Assembly: GCF_011038795.1 (NCBI RefSeq)
Contig: NZ_JAAKDU010000004.1
Span: 124,001-188,000, forward strand
Source of the DNA: Streptococcus tangpeifui
GTDB lineage: Bacteria; Bacillota; Bacilli; Lactobacillales; Streptococcaceae
Direction: 5' to 3'
DNA length: 64,000 nt
A program made the translations under genes and the position numbers. Below, in pieces: positions 18,969 through 28,196 of this stretch (position 1 is its first letter; the number at the start of each line of letters is the position of its first letter). Below the pieces are notes generated by a model. It was not told where the DNA came from. It did not search any database and saw only the letters and a list, made by a program, of their open reading frames with translations.

Positions 18969-19446
18969 AGGCTTCTAAAATCTCTTCCTGTAAAGTGAAC
19001 ATCTCTTTTTCTTCTTCTGGGGTATAATGGTCATAACCATTGATGTGCAGAAAACCATGAACAGCTAGAAACCCCATCTCACGCTCGAAGCTGTGGCCAT
19101 AACAGTCAGCCTGCTCATGAGCCTTGTCAACAGAAATAAAGAGTTCACCGATGTAGGCATCATAGTCTGCCATCATCTCTGCTAATTCAGGATTTTCAGC
19201 TAAATCTTCGTCAGAAAAAATGATGGGCGCTTCTGGCTTGTACTCCAAACTGACCACATCTGTCGGGCGATCCATGCCACGATATTCTAGGTTAATTTGG
19301 TGTATCGCCTCATTATCCACAAAAGTGACAGCCATCTCTTTATTTTCTTTGCCCAGCTTTTCGGCAGCAAAATTAAGCATATCTCCGATCTGGGTCAGCA
19401 TCTCTTGGGAAACCTGCTTGGTCTCATCAGTCATTTCAATATACAT
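18949..19446 (-). CDS. ybeY: Endoribonuclease YbeY
   Basis: The 165-residue protein contains the zinc motif [11 protein letters not shown] with H130, H134 and H140 in the HxxxHxxxxxH pattern. YbeY is a rRNA maturation and quality-control RNase. It starts MYIEMTDET, the usual streptococcal N-terminus. It overlaps dgkA downstream. Confidence 0.96.
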   Translation of the reverse strand: MYIEMTDETKQVSQEMLTQIGDMLNFAAEKLGKENKEMAVTFVDNEAIHQINLEYRGMDRPTDVVSLEYKPEAPIIFSDEDLAENPELAEMMADYDAYIGELFISVDKAHEQADCYGHSFEREMGFLAVHGFLHINGYDHYTPEEEKEMFTLQEEILEAYGLTRD

Positions 19447-19823
19447 AACTCTTCCAATCTAATTATCTTTTTTATTATAGCATAAAAGCCTAACCTTCGG
19501 ACAAAACAAAGAGAAGAGATAGGCCGGTGCATTGATGATTATTTCGTTTTTAAAACGGCTCTATTGCACCTACCAATACTCAAAATAAGAGCGACGGTAC
19601 AAATGGATAGCATCCTTTTCTTCAAAAATACATCAAACTGTTATCCTAGCATAAAGTTTTAGAAAAGATTTATTTGCCACATTCTCTAGTTTTCCATTTT
19701 TTTAACAAATTTAACCCCATCCACATTATGGCCCTGCCAATACGCCAAAAGTTTATGACAAAACAGAAAGACTGGACGAGTTCGCCCAGTCTCTTTACAC
19801 TTACACACTTAAAAAGATTCTAA
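19447..19823. other. Noncoding gap between ybeY and phoH
   Basis: No coding frame. A compound hairpin GGTGC...GCACC with inner CGTTTT/AAACG spans 19526-19570, and the phoH terminator lies at 19755-19792. A small RNA is possible but unsupported. Confidence 0.45.
19755..19792 (-). terminator. Terminator of phoH
   Basis: AGACTGG (19769-19775) pairs with CCAGTCT (19786-19792). On the minus strand the hairpin is followed by TTTCTGTTTT, directly downstream of the phoH stop. Confidence 0.82.
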
Positions 19824-20783
19824 CTACTCAGCTTCCTGTTCGTAAGCCTTGATAATTTCAGCCACTACCGGATGGCGGACGACATCCTTGGCTGACAGGT
19901 AGACAAAGTCAATCTGCTTGATAGCTTTGAGTTTCTCAATAGCATCAAGCAAGCCAGAGTGGCTGTTTCTTGGCAGGTCAATCTGACTGACATCGCCATT
20001 GACAATCATCTTAGAGTTAAAACCTAGACGAGTCAAGAACATCTTCATCTGCATGATGGTCGTGTTCTGGGCTTCATCCAGAATAACAAAGGCATCATCC
20101 AAGGTCCGTCCCCGCATGTAGGCTAAGGGAGCGATCTCAATGATCTCACGCTCCATAAGACGCGTGGTCTGGTCCTTGCCCAAAATCTGGTAAAGAGCAT
20201 CATAAACCGGTCGCAGATAAGGATCTACCTTTTCCTTGAGGTCACCTGGCAGGAAGCCCAGACTTTCGCCAGCTTCAACAGCTGGACGCGTTAGGATAAT
20301 GCGCTTGACTTGGCCGCGTTTTAGGGCTGTCACCGCCAAGGTAACAGCCAGAAAGGTTTTCCCAGTCCCTGCTGGACCGATACCAAAGACGACATCATGA
20401 CTTTTGACACTATCGACATAGACCTTCTGCCCCAGCGTCTTAATGCGAATAGGCTTACCGTAGTTATCTTTGATGATTTCTTCTTCATAGAGGGCGATAA
20501 ATTGGTCAATTGTTCCATTTTGGGCCATACTCAGAGCGGTAACAACATCGGAAGTATTGATCAGCATACCCCGGTCCACCAAGACTAAGAGAGCCTCAAT
20601 GGTCAAGCGGGCAATCTCTAAAGATTCCTCATCATCACTTAAAATCTGCACCACTTCAGTTCTGGCATGGATAACCACGCCCGTATTTTCTTCAATCAAT
20701 TTCAGATGACGCTCATTACTGCCGAAAAGAGCCATCAAATCATCGGGATGTTTTAAATTAATATCAACAGAATAGTCCTGCAA
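19824..20783 (-). CDS. phoH: PhoH-like ATPase
   Basis: The 319-residue protein has Walker A GPAGTGKTF (136-144), Walker B AFVILDEAQN and an N-terminal KH-like region. It is a predicted RNA-associated ATPase that in most Firmicutes sits beside ybeY, as here. I use the TTG at 20783: AAAGAGGC lies about 9 nt upstream, and no ATG exists near the conserved N-terminus SVDINLKHPDDLMALFGSN. Confidence 0.93.
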   Translation of the reverse strand: MQDYSVDINLKHPDDLMALFGSNERHLKLIEENTGVVIHARTEVVQILSDDEESLEIARLTIEALLVLVDRGMLINTSDVVTALSMAQNGTIDQFIALYEEEIIKDNYGKPIRIKTLGQKVYVDSVKSHDVVFGIGPAGTGKTFLAVTLAVTALKRGQVKRIILTRPAVEAGESLGFLPGDLKEKVDPYLRPVYDALYQILGKDQTTRLMEREIIEIAPLAYMRGRTLDDAFVILDEAQNTTIMQMKMFLTRLGFNSKMIVNGDVSQIDLPRNSHSGLLDAIEKLKAIKQIDFVYLSAKDVVRHPVVAEIIKAYEQEAE

Positions 20784-20992
20784 ATAGACTGCCTCTTTCT
20801 TTGCTTAATGTAGTCCCATTATAACTTATTTGATTAGAAAAATCATGCTGGAAAGAAAGGCAAGTTAAGACCGGCCTAGGTTTTTGCTAGCTGATAAAAT
20901 TACTACTCTGAGAAGGTGCTTCCAAATACTGATTGAGTAGAAGTCAAAAATAAGTTTGTCTTTAGTCTTTACTTCCTCATTTATAATAATGC

Positions 20993-21208
20993 CTAGTGAG
21001 CCAAATAGTCTTCCCAAATCTTATCAAAATCGCCTAGGTTAAAGCTAAAGCTGGCGTAGTCCTCTAAGTAGCGGCTGACTTCCTCGAAATTATCGGTATG
21101 CTTGGGAAAGGTGCTGTCGTTAAAGGCCAGATCTGCCAGCAAGGCTGCTGGTTCCTGAGACTTGGGATTGCGCTGGGTCATCAGCCAGGTATAAAAAGAT
21201 TTTCTCAT
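20993..21208 (-). CDS. YozE-like protein (UPF0346)
   Basis: A 71-residue protein, [20 protein letters not shown], rich in aromatic and acidic residues, matching the YozE/UPF0346 SAM-like family in length and N-terminus. Function unknown. It is usually found near these translation genes in streptococci. Confidence 0.85.
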   Translation of the reverse strand: MRKSFYTWLMTQRNPKSQEPAALLADLAFNDSTFPKHTDNFEEVSRYLEDYASFSFNLGDFDKIWEDYLAH

Positions 21209-21395
21209 TGCTTATGTTCCTCCAAAAAATGGTGCTGGATGGCACTTGGCTTGGGATTTTTCTTACTAAAACTTCTGATCCTAGCTCTCAGCTAGGTAGA
21301 TCGGCTCTTTACTTGCGTTTTTTCTATTATAACACAAGAAAAAAGCCAAGCCAGAAAACCAGCTTGACTCGTATAAAAATAGGCTCGCTATCTAT

Positions 21396-22307
21396 TTATT
21401 CATATTCATCGTTCAAATCTTCATCATCGTCGCCATCATCATCACCGTCGTGGTGGTTTTGATCATTATCACTGTCATAGTCACCATCTTGATCATCGAT
21501 TCGACTAGAAGCACTATTGTTTGAATCTTGGCTTCCTTGTGACGCTTGACTTGAATGGTCGGTTTGAGTTGACTGGCTAGTTGAATTTGATTGTTCTGAT
21601 GAATTTTCAGTATCATTATCGATTTCTAAAATACTGCCATTTGCGGCACTAACAACGTATGAATAATCACATTCACCATACTTAAAGTTAATCTTGTAGA
21701 CTGGTGAGTCATCTTGTTGATCCTTGTCGACCTTTAGTTCATTAACTTGAGTTTCTGTTAAACCAGCATTGTTCAAAGCAATTTGCTTAGCTTCTTCATT
21801 GGTAACCATCGCTTGATTTTGGCCACCTGATGATTGAGAAGATGAATTCGAGCCAGCTTGACTAGAGGAAGAACTTGAACTGCCAGCTTGTGAGCTTTCA
21901 CCAGTACCATTAGTTGGGGCAGAGGTGCTAGGTGCTGAGTCAGTTGGGGTAGTATCTGTGCTTGCTTGTGACGCTTGAGACTTATTATCCTTTTGCGTTA
22001 CCGTTCCTTTATGGGCATCAACAGTATAGTTATATTCCTCTTGACCCTTTTGGAAATCAATAACATAAACTACCTTATTTTGGTAACTTGTCTTTTGGAC
22101 CCTAGTAAAGTGAGCTTGTTTTTCTTTGACTCCGCAATCTTTAAGAGCTACTGTTTTAGCCTGTTCTTGGCTGATACAGTCAGCACTAGAATGGGAGTTG
22201 GCAGAAACTGCCGATAGGCCACTGAAACTTGCTATTGTAAGGCCAATAGTTGTCAAAGCGGCGTAAGGTAACTTTTTAGTCCTAAACAATTTAGTCATTT
22301 TTGTCAT
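21396..22307 (-). CDS. Secreted two-PepSY-domain protein with acidic tail
   Basis: The 303-residue protein has a signal peptide (residues 9-36, cleavage near SAVSANS). It is followed by PepSY-like domain 1 (about 42-105, ISQEQAKTVALKDCG ... YNYTVDAHKGTV), a Ser/Gly/Thr linker of about 60 residues, PepSY-like domain 2 (about 168-230, TNEEAKQIALNNAG ... YSYVVSAANGSILEID), another Ser/Gln linker and an Asp/Glu/His-rich tail of about 35 residues. PepSY domains often inhibit proteases or occur in wall-associated proteins; the tail suggests cation binding. No LPxTG motif and no lipobox Cys. SD AGGAGA is 8 nt before the chosen ATG. Confidence 0.75.
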   Translation of the reverse strand: MTKMTKLFRTKKLPYAALTTIGLTIASFSGLSAVSANSHSSADCISQEQAKTVALKDCGVKEKQAHFTRVQKTSYQNKVVYVIDFQKGQEEYNYTVDAHKGTVTQKDNKSQASQASTDTTPTDSAPSTSAPTNGTGESSQAGSSSSSSSQAGSNSSSQSSGGQNQAMVTNEEAKQIALNNAGLTETQVNELKVDKDQQDDSPVYKINFKYGECDYSYVVSAANGSILEIDNDTENSSEQSNSTSQSTQTDHSSQASQGSQDSNNSASSRIDDQDGDYDSDNDQNHHDGDDDGDDDEDLNDEYE

Positions 22308-22867
22308 TGGTCATTCTCCTTATTGGTCTAACACTACTAGACTGGCATCCCAAACCGGTTACAAGGAGCCAGTTAGCTTTTGAACGATCCTCTACCTTCC
22401 GGACACAGTAGCGAACATTATTTATAGAGATAGCCTTGGCTAACTCCGTTCCACATTTTACCGAGGTAAGATTATTCTGTCAAACCTTCAAAAGGCTTGT
22501 AAAATTAGATTAAAGATTAAATATAAGGACTGTTGCCATTCTGTTTCAGGAAACAAAAGCGCTACTAAACTTTCTATCCCAAAATAGCTTGTGAGCATTA
22601 CATTTTTCTTACAGAGAATATCGAATTTGAAATTTATTCAAGCTTAATAGTTCATACATTTTTTATCTAAATTAATGAGACATTTAAAAGCCACTAAAGA
22701 ATCGTTCCAAAAGCCAAGGGAATTTGAGGTTTGAAACGCTGGCTTCTTCTGATTTTAGCACAAGTTGTACGCCTCCATCACATCCTTGCTCTTCTGATAA
22801 ATCTTATTGTTTGAGAACGGTGTTGCTCTTAAATAGAAAAAAGAAACCTTACGGCTTCTCTTAATTT
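22308..22867. other. 560-bp noncoding gap downstream of cpsD
   Basis: Contains the upstream region of the PepSY gene and, at the far end, the cpsD terminator. I see no open frame of glycosyltransferase type and no clear repeat. Confidence 0.5.
22836..22859 (-). terminator. Terminator of cpsABCD-like operon
   Basis: On the minus strand AGAAGCC, loop GTAA, GGTTTCT, then TTTTTC, immediately after the cpsD stop. It supports the view that transcription ends at cpsD. Confidence 0.78.
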
Positions 22868-23608
22868 TTATTTGGCCCGGCGAGTGTGACTAGTATGATT
22901 AGTGCGGGTTGCGGCAGTTCGCTTACCGTAATCCCCGTAGCTACCATAACTGCCATAGTTGCCGTAGTTTTCTGATTTTTCATCCACCTTATTGAGGATA
23001 ACACCGAGGAACTGGGCCCCGCTTTTTTCCATCTGCTCAATGGCCTTTTTCACAAAGCGGCTGCGAATAACGCCTGCTTCAGTAATAAGGACGGAAGCAT
23101 CACAGTCTTGGGCAATAATAGCAGCATCGACAACCTTCCCAATCGGCGGCGTATCAAGCAAAACATAATCGTAATGCTCTCTAACGGCCTCAATCATACG
23201 TTTGAAATTATCGCTTTGAAAAAGGGCCGTTGGATTAGGCGGCACCTGCCCAGCAGGAATCATGGTTAAATTAGGAATATTAGTCCGGCTGATAGTCGTT
23301 TGCAAGTCTGCATTTCCTGAGAGGAAATCCGTCAGGCCCTTGACTGGACCGTCCGGTTTGAAGCTCCCCATCATAACAGAATTGCGAGTATCCGCATCAA
23401 TCAGGAGCGTTCGATAGCCAGCACGGGCAAAGGACACAGCCAAGCTCATTGTAGTTGTCGATTTCCCTTCTTTGGGTTGGACAGAGGTCAAGGCAATGAC
23501 CTTAATGTCGCTTCCGCTAAACTGGATATTGGCACGAATGGAATTGTAATATTCTTCAGCTTTATCAATTGTTTTTTCTTGTTTACTGGATAATTCTAAG
23601 TAACCCAT
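22868..23608 (-). CDS. cpsD: Tyrosine-protein kinase CpsD/Wze-like
   Basis: A 246-residue BY-kinase with Walker A QPKEGKSTT (44-52), Walker A' LLIDADTRNS and Walker B VLLDTPPIG. The C-terminus carries a repeated tyrosine cluster (YGNYGSYGSYGDYG), the autophosphorylation tail. It needs the membrane partner CpsC encoded just upstream. Such pairs control chain length or export of cell-surface polysaccharide. AGGAGG precedes the ATG. No cpsE or glycosyltransferase gene follows. Confidence 0.92.
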   Translation of the reverse strand: MGYLELSSKQEKTIDKAEEYYNSIRANIQFSGSDIKVIALTSVQPKEGKSTTTMSLAVSFARAGYRTLLIDADTRNSVMMGSFKPDGPVKGLTDFLSGNADLQTTISRTNIPNLTMIPAGQVPPNPTALFQSDNFKRMIEAVREHYDYVLLDTPPIGKVVDAAIIAQDCDASVLITEAGVIRSRFVKKAIEQMEKSGAQFLGVILNKVDEKSENYGNYGSYGSYGDYGKRTAATRTNHTSHTRRAK

Positions 23609-23616
23609 AATTCCTC

Positions 23617-24306
23617 CTATAGGCTATTAATATCTGGAACAACCCCGAGCAAGGTCCGATCAAGAGCTTTTTCAATATCTTCACTCGTTTTGATGCGGTC
23701 GTCAAGAGCTTCAAAGATTATCAAAGTCACAACTGCAATAAAGCCTCCTGCTGCTGTGCCAAGAACCAGATTCCTCTTGATGCGCGGTGAGGTTGGCGAG
23801 GTTGGAACCTTAGCCGTTTCAGCAGTTGTTACATCATCAACTCTGGTGACATCCTTAATTTTTTGAATAGCAACTTCTCGGACAGCGTTAGCCAGCCGAC
23901 TAGCTTCCTGAGGACTTCTATCTTGGACAGCAATGGTAATGAGGCGAGTATCAGTAGGTACCTGAACACTAACTTTTTTAGCCAGCTCATCCGAACTGAT
24001 ATCTAATTTTTCCTTTTTGACAACATCATCAAGGACATCTTGCGACTGGATGATTTCTTTGTAGTCATTAACCAAGTCAGTCCCTGCCTGAATATCCTGA
24101 TAATTGATCGAGTCACTCGTGCTGTTATTGACGACATAAATCCGAGTTCCAGCTGTGTAAGTCTTTGGAATAATGAATACACTGACAAACAAGGTTACAA
24201 AGCCGAATAAGAGGGCTACGAAAATAATTAAAAATTTCCGGTTCCATAATTTCTTAAGTAGGGCGAATACATCAATCTCAAACGATGCATTTTCTGCTGA
24301 AGTCAT
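23617..24306 (-). CDS. cpsC: Polysaccharide co-polymerase CpsC/Wzd-like
   Basis: A 229-residue Wzz-type protein with one helix near each end (about 24-46 and 175-196) and the proline motif PTSPTSPRIKRN before the second helix. The extracellular loop contains the typical GTDLVNDYKEIIQSQDVLDD stretch. It anchors and activates CpsD. It lies 12 bp from cpsB and 8 bp from cpsD. Confidence 0.92.
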   Translation of the reverse strand: MTSAENASFEIDVFALLKKLWNRKFLIIFVALLFGFVTLFVSVFIIPKTYTAGTRIYVVNNSTSDSINYQDIQAGTDLVNDYKEIIQSQDVLDDVVKKEKLDISSDELAKKVSVQVPTDTRLITIAVQDRSPQEASRLANAVREVAIQKIKDVTRVDDVTTAETAKVPTSPTSPRIKRNLVLGTAAGGFIAVVTLIIFEALDDRIKTSEDIEKALDRTLLGVVPDINSL

Positions 24307-24318
24307 AGTCTCTCCTTA

Positions 24319-25047
24319 TTAGTTTTCATTCTTGAGTAGAACGTGAATGTTTTCTTTAAATAGCTCTTGAGCTTTGGCTTCGCCATAAACCTTGGCAACA
24401 AGCTGGTAGGCCTGCTCCATATAAGGAGGGCGCTTATCCAGATTATGCATGTCGCTGGCGATGCAGTGGACAAGGTCCTGCTCTAAAAAGTAACGGCCTC
24501 TCACCTTAAAGCGTTTTTCCTTGTCTCCAAAAAGTTTGGGCTTGAGGACATGGTTGCTGTTGACTTGAGTATAACAGCCCATATTGATAATTTCCTGAAC
24601 TCGCTCAGGTTTTCCTTCTAAGGCATTATAGCGCTCAATGTGGGCAACAATAGGAGTAATCCCCAGCATCAAAACCTTCGTCAAAGCTTGGTGAATATCT
24701 CTCCAAGGTGTGTGCATACTAAATTCAATCAAGGCATAGCTTGTTCCAGCCATAGTCGGCACTGTACCTTCTTCTAACTTTTGTCGGAGATTCTCGGTAT
24801 AGAAGAGCTCTCCTCCATATAGGATGGTTAAATCAGAGAATTTTTCCTCCGCTGCTTCTTTAACCTGCAAAAAATTAGCATAAATTTTATCTTCAGGCGT
24901 TTCAAACATATCTTTACGCCGATGGGAAGTTGACACTATCGTGCGCACCCCTTGCCGATAACTCTCAGCAATTAGCGCTAGACTTTCCTGGAGCGTTTTA
25001 GGCCCATCATCCACATCAAAAACGATGTGTGAATGGATATCAATCAA
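24319..25047 (-). CDS. cpsB: Phosphotyrosine phosphatase CpsB/Wzh-like
   Basis: A 242-residue PHP-type phosphatase starting MIDIHSHIVFDVDDGP with metal ligands H5 and H7; further ligands lie in VSTSHRR, IVAHIERYNAL and CIASDMHNLDKRPP. It dephosphorylates CpsD. The start codon is TTG (25047), chosen because AGGAGG lies just upstream and homology begins there; it is 2 bp from the cpsA stop. Confidence 0.92.
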   Translation of the reverse strand: MIDIHSHIVFDVDDGPKTLQESLALIAESYRQGVRTIVSTSHRRKDMFETPEDKIYANFLQVKEAAEEKFSDLTILYGGELFYTENLRQKLEEGTVPTMAGTSYALIEFSMHTPWRDIHQALTKVLMLGITPIVAHIERYNALEGKPERVQEIINMGCYTQVNSNHVLKPKLFGDKEKRFKVRGRYFLEQDLVHCIASDMHNLDKRPPYMEQAYQLVAKVYGEAKAQELFKENIHVLLKNEN

Positions 25048-25049
25048 GT

Positions 25050-26510
25050 CTATTTTCCTCCTAAGACATCTTTAATCTGATCACCGGCAGCACTGACACT
25101 CGCATCGTCTAACTGCATCATATAGAGTGAGGCACCTGGCATAGCATAAGATGGTAATTCACCTGTCGAGCCAGTTCCTGTAACAGACTGAGAGCTGACC
25201 TTGAACGAAGCACCAGAGGCCAATTGGGTATTGGCAATCGTCATGATATCATTCAGAGGCATGTTGGTTTGGATAGAATCTTGCAAATTATTAGCAATCG
25301 AAGAAATCTTAGAGACAGACTTAGCAGATGCTAACTTATTGATGATAGCAGTGATAACCTTCTCTTGGTTCTTACCGCGGTCATTATCGCCATTTTCCAG
25401 GCTGTAACGTTCACGGACAAAAGCCAGAGCCCCTTGCGAATCGAGATGAACATTTCCGACTTCAAAAGTATAATCCTTGTTGGTATGGGCCGTGAAGGCT
25501 TGGTCATTATAGACATCAATCCCACCCAGAAGGTCAACTAACTTGAGGAAAGAAGTGAAGTTGAGGCGCGCATAGTAATCAATATCAATATTGTAGAGAT
25601 TCTCTAACGTCTTCATCGAGGTTTCAACACCATAGATACCAGCATGGGTCAATTTATCCTTTTGGTTATTGCCGCCATCAGGAATTGGTACATAGGCATC
25701 ACGTGGAGTTGTTGTCAAGAGCACCTTGTGAGTTTTGAGATTGATAGTTGCAATAATATTAACATCTGAACGGGAAACAGAGTTGATGGGACCATAAGTA
25801 TCAATACCTGAAATATAGATATTAAAGGCGTTGGTATCAACCTTTTTCTTTGAGCTCGTTTTATTAGCGGTTTGAATTTTATAGGTGTAGATTTTTTTAA
25901 CTTTTTTATTAAAGTCCTTATCTTGGCTTTCAATCAGGCTTGAGTAGGCACTGTTGAGTACGATAGCTTGGGTTGAACCTGCCATCAAGTCGCTGTAGGC
26001 TTGGGCATAGGAGTCAACGTGATTAACGGATAAATTCTTAGACTGGTCTACCTTAATCTGCTTGATGAATTCATCAATATTCGTACCATCACTCTGAGTT
26101 GGTGCTTCCACAGCGTCAAGTTCTTTAACACTTTTAATCGAGCTGTCCTTAGGGACAACAACACTCATTTCAACCTCTGAATACTTAGTTGAGTTATTGA
26201 GGCCTCCGGCTAAATTAACCACTTTATTAAACCCGAGAAAGGTTATGGTCGATAGGACCGTAAAAATTACAAGCAAGAAGCTATTGACAAGTTTAGCTCT
26301 TCCCTTGACGGTCAAAAAAGCAGACAAAAGAAAAACAAGACCTAAAACCAGGGTCAAGATGACATTCAAATAACGGAAGGCCAAAAAATGATAGGTATAC
26401 ATGGTAAAGAGAGTCATACCAGTGACCGCCGTATAAAGTATAAATAATAAAATATTTACGAAATAATGCGTACTAAAACTTTTTGCCTTTGAGCGATTAT
26501 GTCTTGCCAT
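25050..26510 (-). CDS. cpsA: LytR-CpsA-Psr family protein CpsA
   Basis: The 486-residue protein has three N-terminal membrane helices (about 15-35, 42-68, 73-98), an accessory domain specific to CpsA proteins, and the LCP domain with SRSDVNIIATINLKTHKVLL and TTTPRDAYVPIP, including the conserved Asp and Arg residues that bind polyprenyl-pyrophosphate. LCP enzymes attach glycopolymers to peptidoglycan. It is the first gene of the cps-like module and has its own promoter at 26548-26576. Confidence 0.92.
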   Translation of the reverse strand: MARHNRSKAKSFSTHYFVNILLFILYTAVTGMTLFTMYTYHFLAFRYLNVILTLVLGLVFLLSAFLTVKGRAKLVNSFLLVIFTVLSTITFLGFNKVVNLAGGLNNSTKYSEVEMSVVVPKDSSIKSVKELDAVEAPTQSDGTNIDEFIKQIKVDQSKNLSVNHVDSYAQAYSDLMAGSTQAIVLNSAYSSLIESQDKDFNKKVKKIYTYKIQTANKTSSKKKVDTNAFNIYISGIDTYGPINSVSRSDVNIIATINLKTHKVLLTTTPRDAYVPIPDGGNNQKDKLTHAGIYGVETSMKTLENLYNIDIDYYARLNFTSFLKLVDLLGGIDVYNDQAFTAHTNKDYTFEVGNVHLDSQGALAFVRERYSLENGDNDRGKNQEKVITAIINKLASAKSVSKISSIANNLQDSIQTNMPLNDIMTIANTQLASGASFKVSSQSVTGTGSTGELPSYAMPGASLYMMQLDDASVSAAGDQIKDVLGGK

Positions 26511-26547
26511 TAATTTTGCTTCTCCAGTATCATTTATTTATGGACTT

Positions 26548-26576
26548 ATTATACCGAAATTTCATCTCAGTTCCAA
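26548..26576 (-). promoter_or_regulatory. Promoter of cpsABCD-like operon
   Basis: On the minus strand TTGGAA (26571-26576), 17-bp spacer, TATAAT (26548-26553), 38 bp before the cpsA ATG. Confidence 0.8.
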
Positions 26577-26631
26577 GGAATTTTAATTCATTTTTAATAT
26601 GTCTGTCATAATTTTAAAGATATTAAAAGTT

Positions 26632-26656
26632 AGAAAAAGCCTGTAAAATCAGGCCT
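26632..26656 (-). terminator. Terminator of the anchored helical protein gene
   Basis: On the minus strand GCCTG, loop ATTTTA, CAGGC, then TTTTTC. It separates that gene from cpsA. Confidence 0.8.
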
Positions 26657-26724
26657 TCTCCCCTAAAAAAACCGAAACAAAGATGGATAAAATTTTATTT
26701 TTAACTGAAATCATTTAATAAAAA

Positions 26725-27189
26725 TTAAAGGCCGGCGGTTTGGCTCGCTTGATTAATCGTATCCAGACGAGCTTGGAGCTCATCCTTTTTAGATTGAGTG
26801 GATAGTTCATCAATAGCAGCCTGCGCCTCTTGGATGCTGTCGGCTGTCCGATTGGTGTCTGCTTCATCGACAGCAAGATTAGCTTTAACAATATTCAGGC
26901 GTTCCTGATAGTCCGACTTCCGACTCTTATCACTGACTTGATCAATTTTATCTTGAATATCTTCAATCTTATCTTGACTTGGGTTGTTTTCTAGATGCTC
27001 CAAGTCTGATTCGACAGAATCAGATTCTTTATCGGATGAAGAGCTGGTTGAAATATGCGTTGGGGCGACTTCGACATTGCCAGTCTTGGCCGTATTGGAG
27101 CGCTTAGCCAGCATATACATTGCCAAAATCAAGATAAGTAAGATAATGCTTATCAGTAAATACAGTCTTTCACTTTTTTTGAATTTCAT
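26725..27189 (-). CDS. Membrane-anchored helical protein of unknown function
   Basis: The 154-residue protein has a basic start and one hydrophobic segment (residues 9-28), then a Ser/Asp-rich linker and about 90 residues of predicted helix with a repeated pattern (KIEDIQDKIDQVSDKSRKSDYQ and later AAIDELSTQSKKDELQARLD). The latter resembles extracellular three-helix surface modules, but I do not recognise a family. It lies upstream of cpsA on the same strand, separated by a terminator and a promoter. Confidence 0.6.
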   Translation of the reverse strand: MKFKKSERLYLLISIILLILILAMYMLAKRSNTAKTGNVEVAPTHISTSSSSDKESDSVESDLEHLENNPSQDKIEDIQDKIDQVSDKSRKSDYQERLNIVKANLAVDEADTNRTADSIQEAQAAIDELSTQSKKDELQARLDTINQASQTAGL

Positions 27190-27485
27190 AAGTCCCTCTC
27201 TCTTTTTGATTTAAATTTGGAAAATCCTTACCAGTTCATTCGCTCAAACCCTTCTAAAGCAACGAAACTAGCCATCTCTCCCTTAGAAATAATTCTTCCT
27301 GCTCAGCAATATCTCATCTGAGCTCAAGCAAGCCTGATGTAAAGCGGATTGTCCCTGCTTTTAAAGCAGACTTAATTCTCATTATAGCTTATTTTGGTAA
27401 TTATTCAAGTTCGTACAAATCTGGTGATATAAAAAGTGACTAGAAAAATATTTCTAGCCATTTTTATGATATTTAGAGAAATTAC
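27190..27485. other. Noncoding gap downstream of livF
   Basis: Holds the livF terminator (27431-27464) and the upstream region of the anchored protein gene. No gene is seen. Confidence 0.5.
27431..27464 (-). terminator. Terminator of liv operon
   Basis: CTAGAAA (27440-27446) pairs with TTTCTAG (27451-27457); on the minus strand the hairpin is followed by a T-rich run (ACTTTTTAT). Confidence 0.7.
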
Positions 27486-28196
27486 CTAACCGCCCAAGTA
27501 GGCCTTGCGGACTTCATCAGATGCCAGCAATTCTTGACCTGTGCCGGAAAGAACAATTTTTCCAGTTTCAAGGACATAACCGCGATCAGCAATGGAGAGC
27601 GCCTTATTGGCATTCTGCTCAATCAGAAGAACCGTTGTCCCTTGCTTTTGAATATCCTGAATGATATCAAAGATTTCTTGGATAAAGATTGGGGCCAGTC
27701 CCATAGAAGGTTCATCTAATAATAAGAGCTTGGGCTGGCTCATAAGAGCGCGCCCCATGGCCAACATCTGCTGTTCACCACCAGAAAGAGTGGCTGCATC
27801 CTGATTTTTACGTTCTTCCAAACGCGGAAAGCGATCGAAGATTTTCTTTAGATTAGCCTGATTTTTATCCTTATCATTCTTGAGGAAAGCTCCCATTTCC
27901 AAGTTTTCTAAAACGGTCAGTCCCGGAAAAACATGACGGCCTTCAGGAACCTGAGCTAACCCGTCTGCTACGATCTTACGCGCAGCTACCTTTTGGATCT
28001 CATTACCCATGTAGGAAATGGTTCCTTGACTGGGACGAACAAGACCCGAAATCGTTCGAAGGATAGACGTTTTACCGGCACCATTAGCACCAATGAGGGA
28101 TACTACTTCCCCCTCGTTGACTTCAAAGCTGACGTCTTTTACAGCTTCAATGGCACCGTAACTGACTGAGAGGTTTTCAATTTTTAACATAGACAC
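27486..28196 (-). CDS. livF: Branched-chain amino acid ABC transporter ATPase LivF
   Basis: A 236-residue ATPase: Walker A GANGAGKTS, signature LSGGEQQMLAMGRALMSQP, Walker B LLLLDEPSMGLAP, and the LivF ending. The start is GTG at 28196, overlapping the livG TAG by one base (TAGTG); an ATG two codons later is possible. It energises import of Leu, Ile and Val with LivG. Confidence 0.94.
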   Translation of the reverse strand: MSMLKIENLSVSYGAIEAVKDVSFEVNEGEVVSLIGANGAGKTSILRTISGLVRPSQGTISYMGNEIQKVAARKIVADGLAQVPEGRHVFPGLTVLENLEMGAFLKNDKDKNQANLKKIFDRFPRLEERKNQDAATLSGGEQQMLAMGRALMSQPKLLLLDEPSMGLAPIFIQEIFDIIQDIQKQGTTVLLIEQNANKALSIADRGYVLETGKIVLSGTGQELLASDEVRKAYLGG

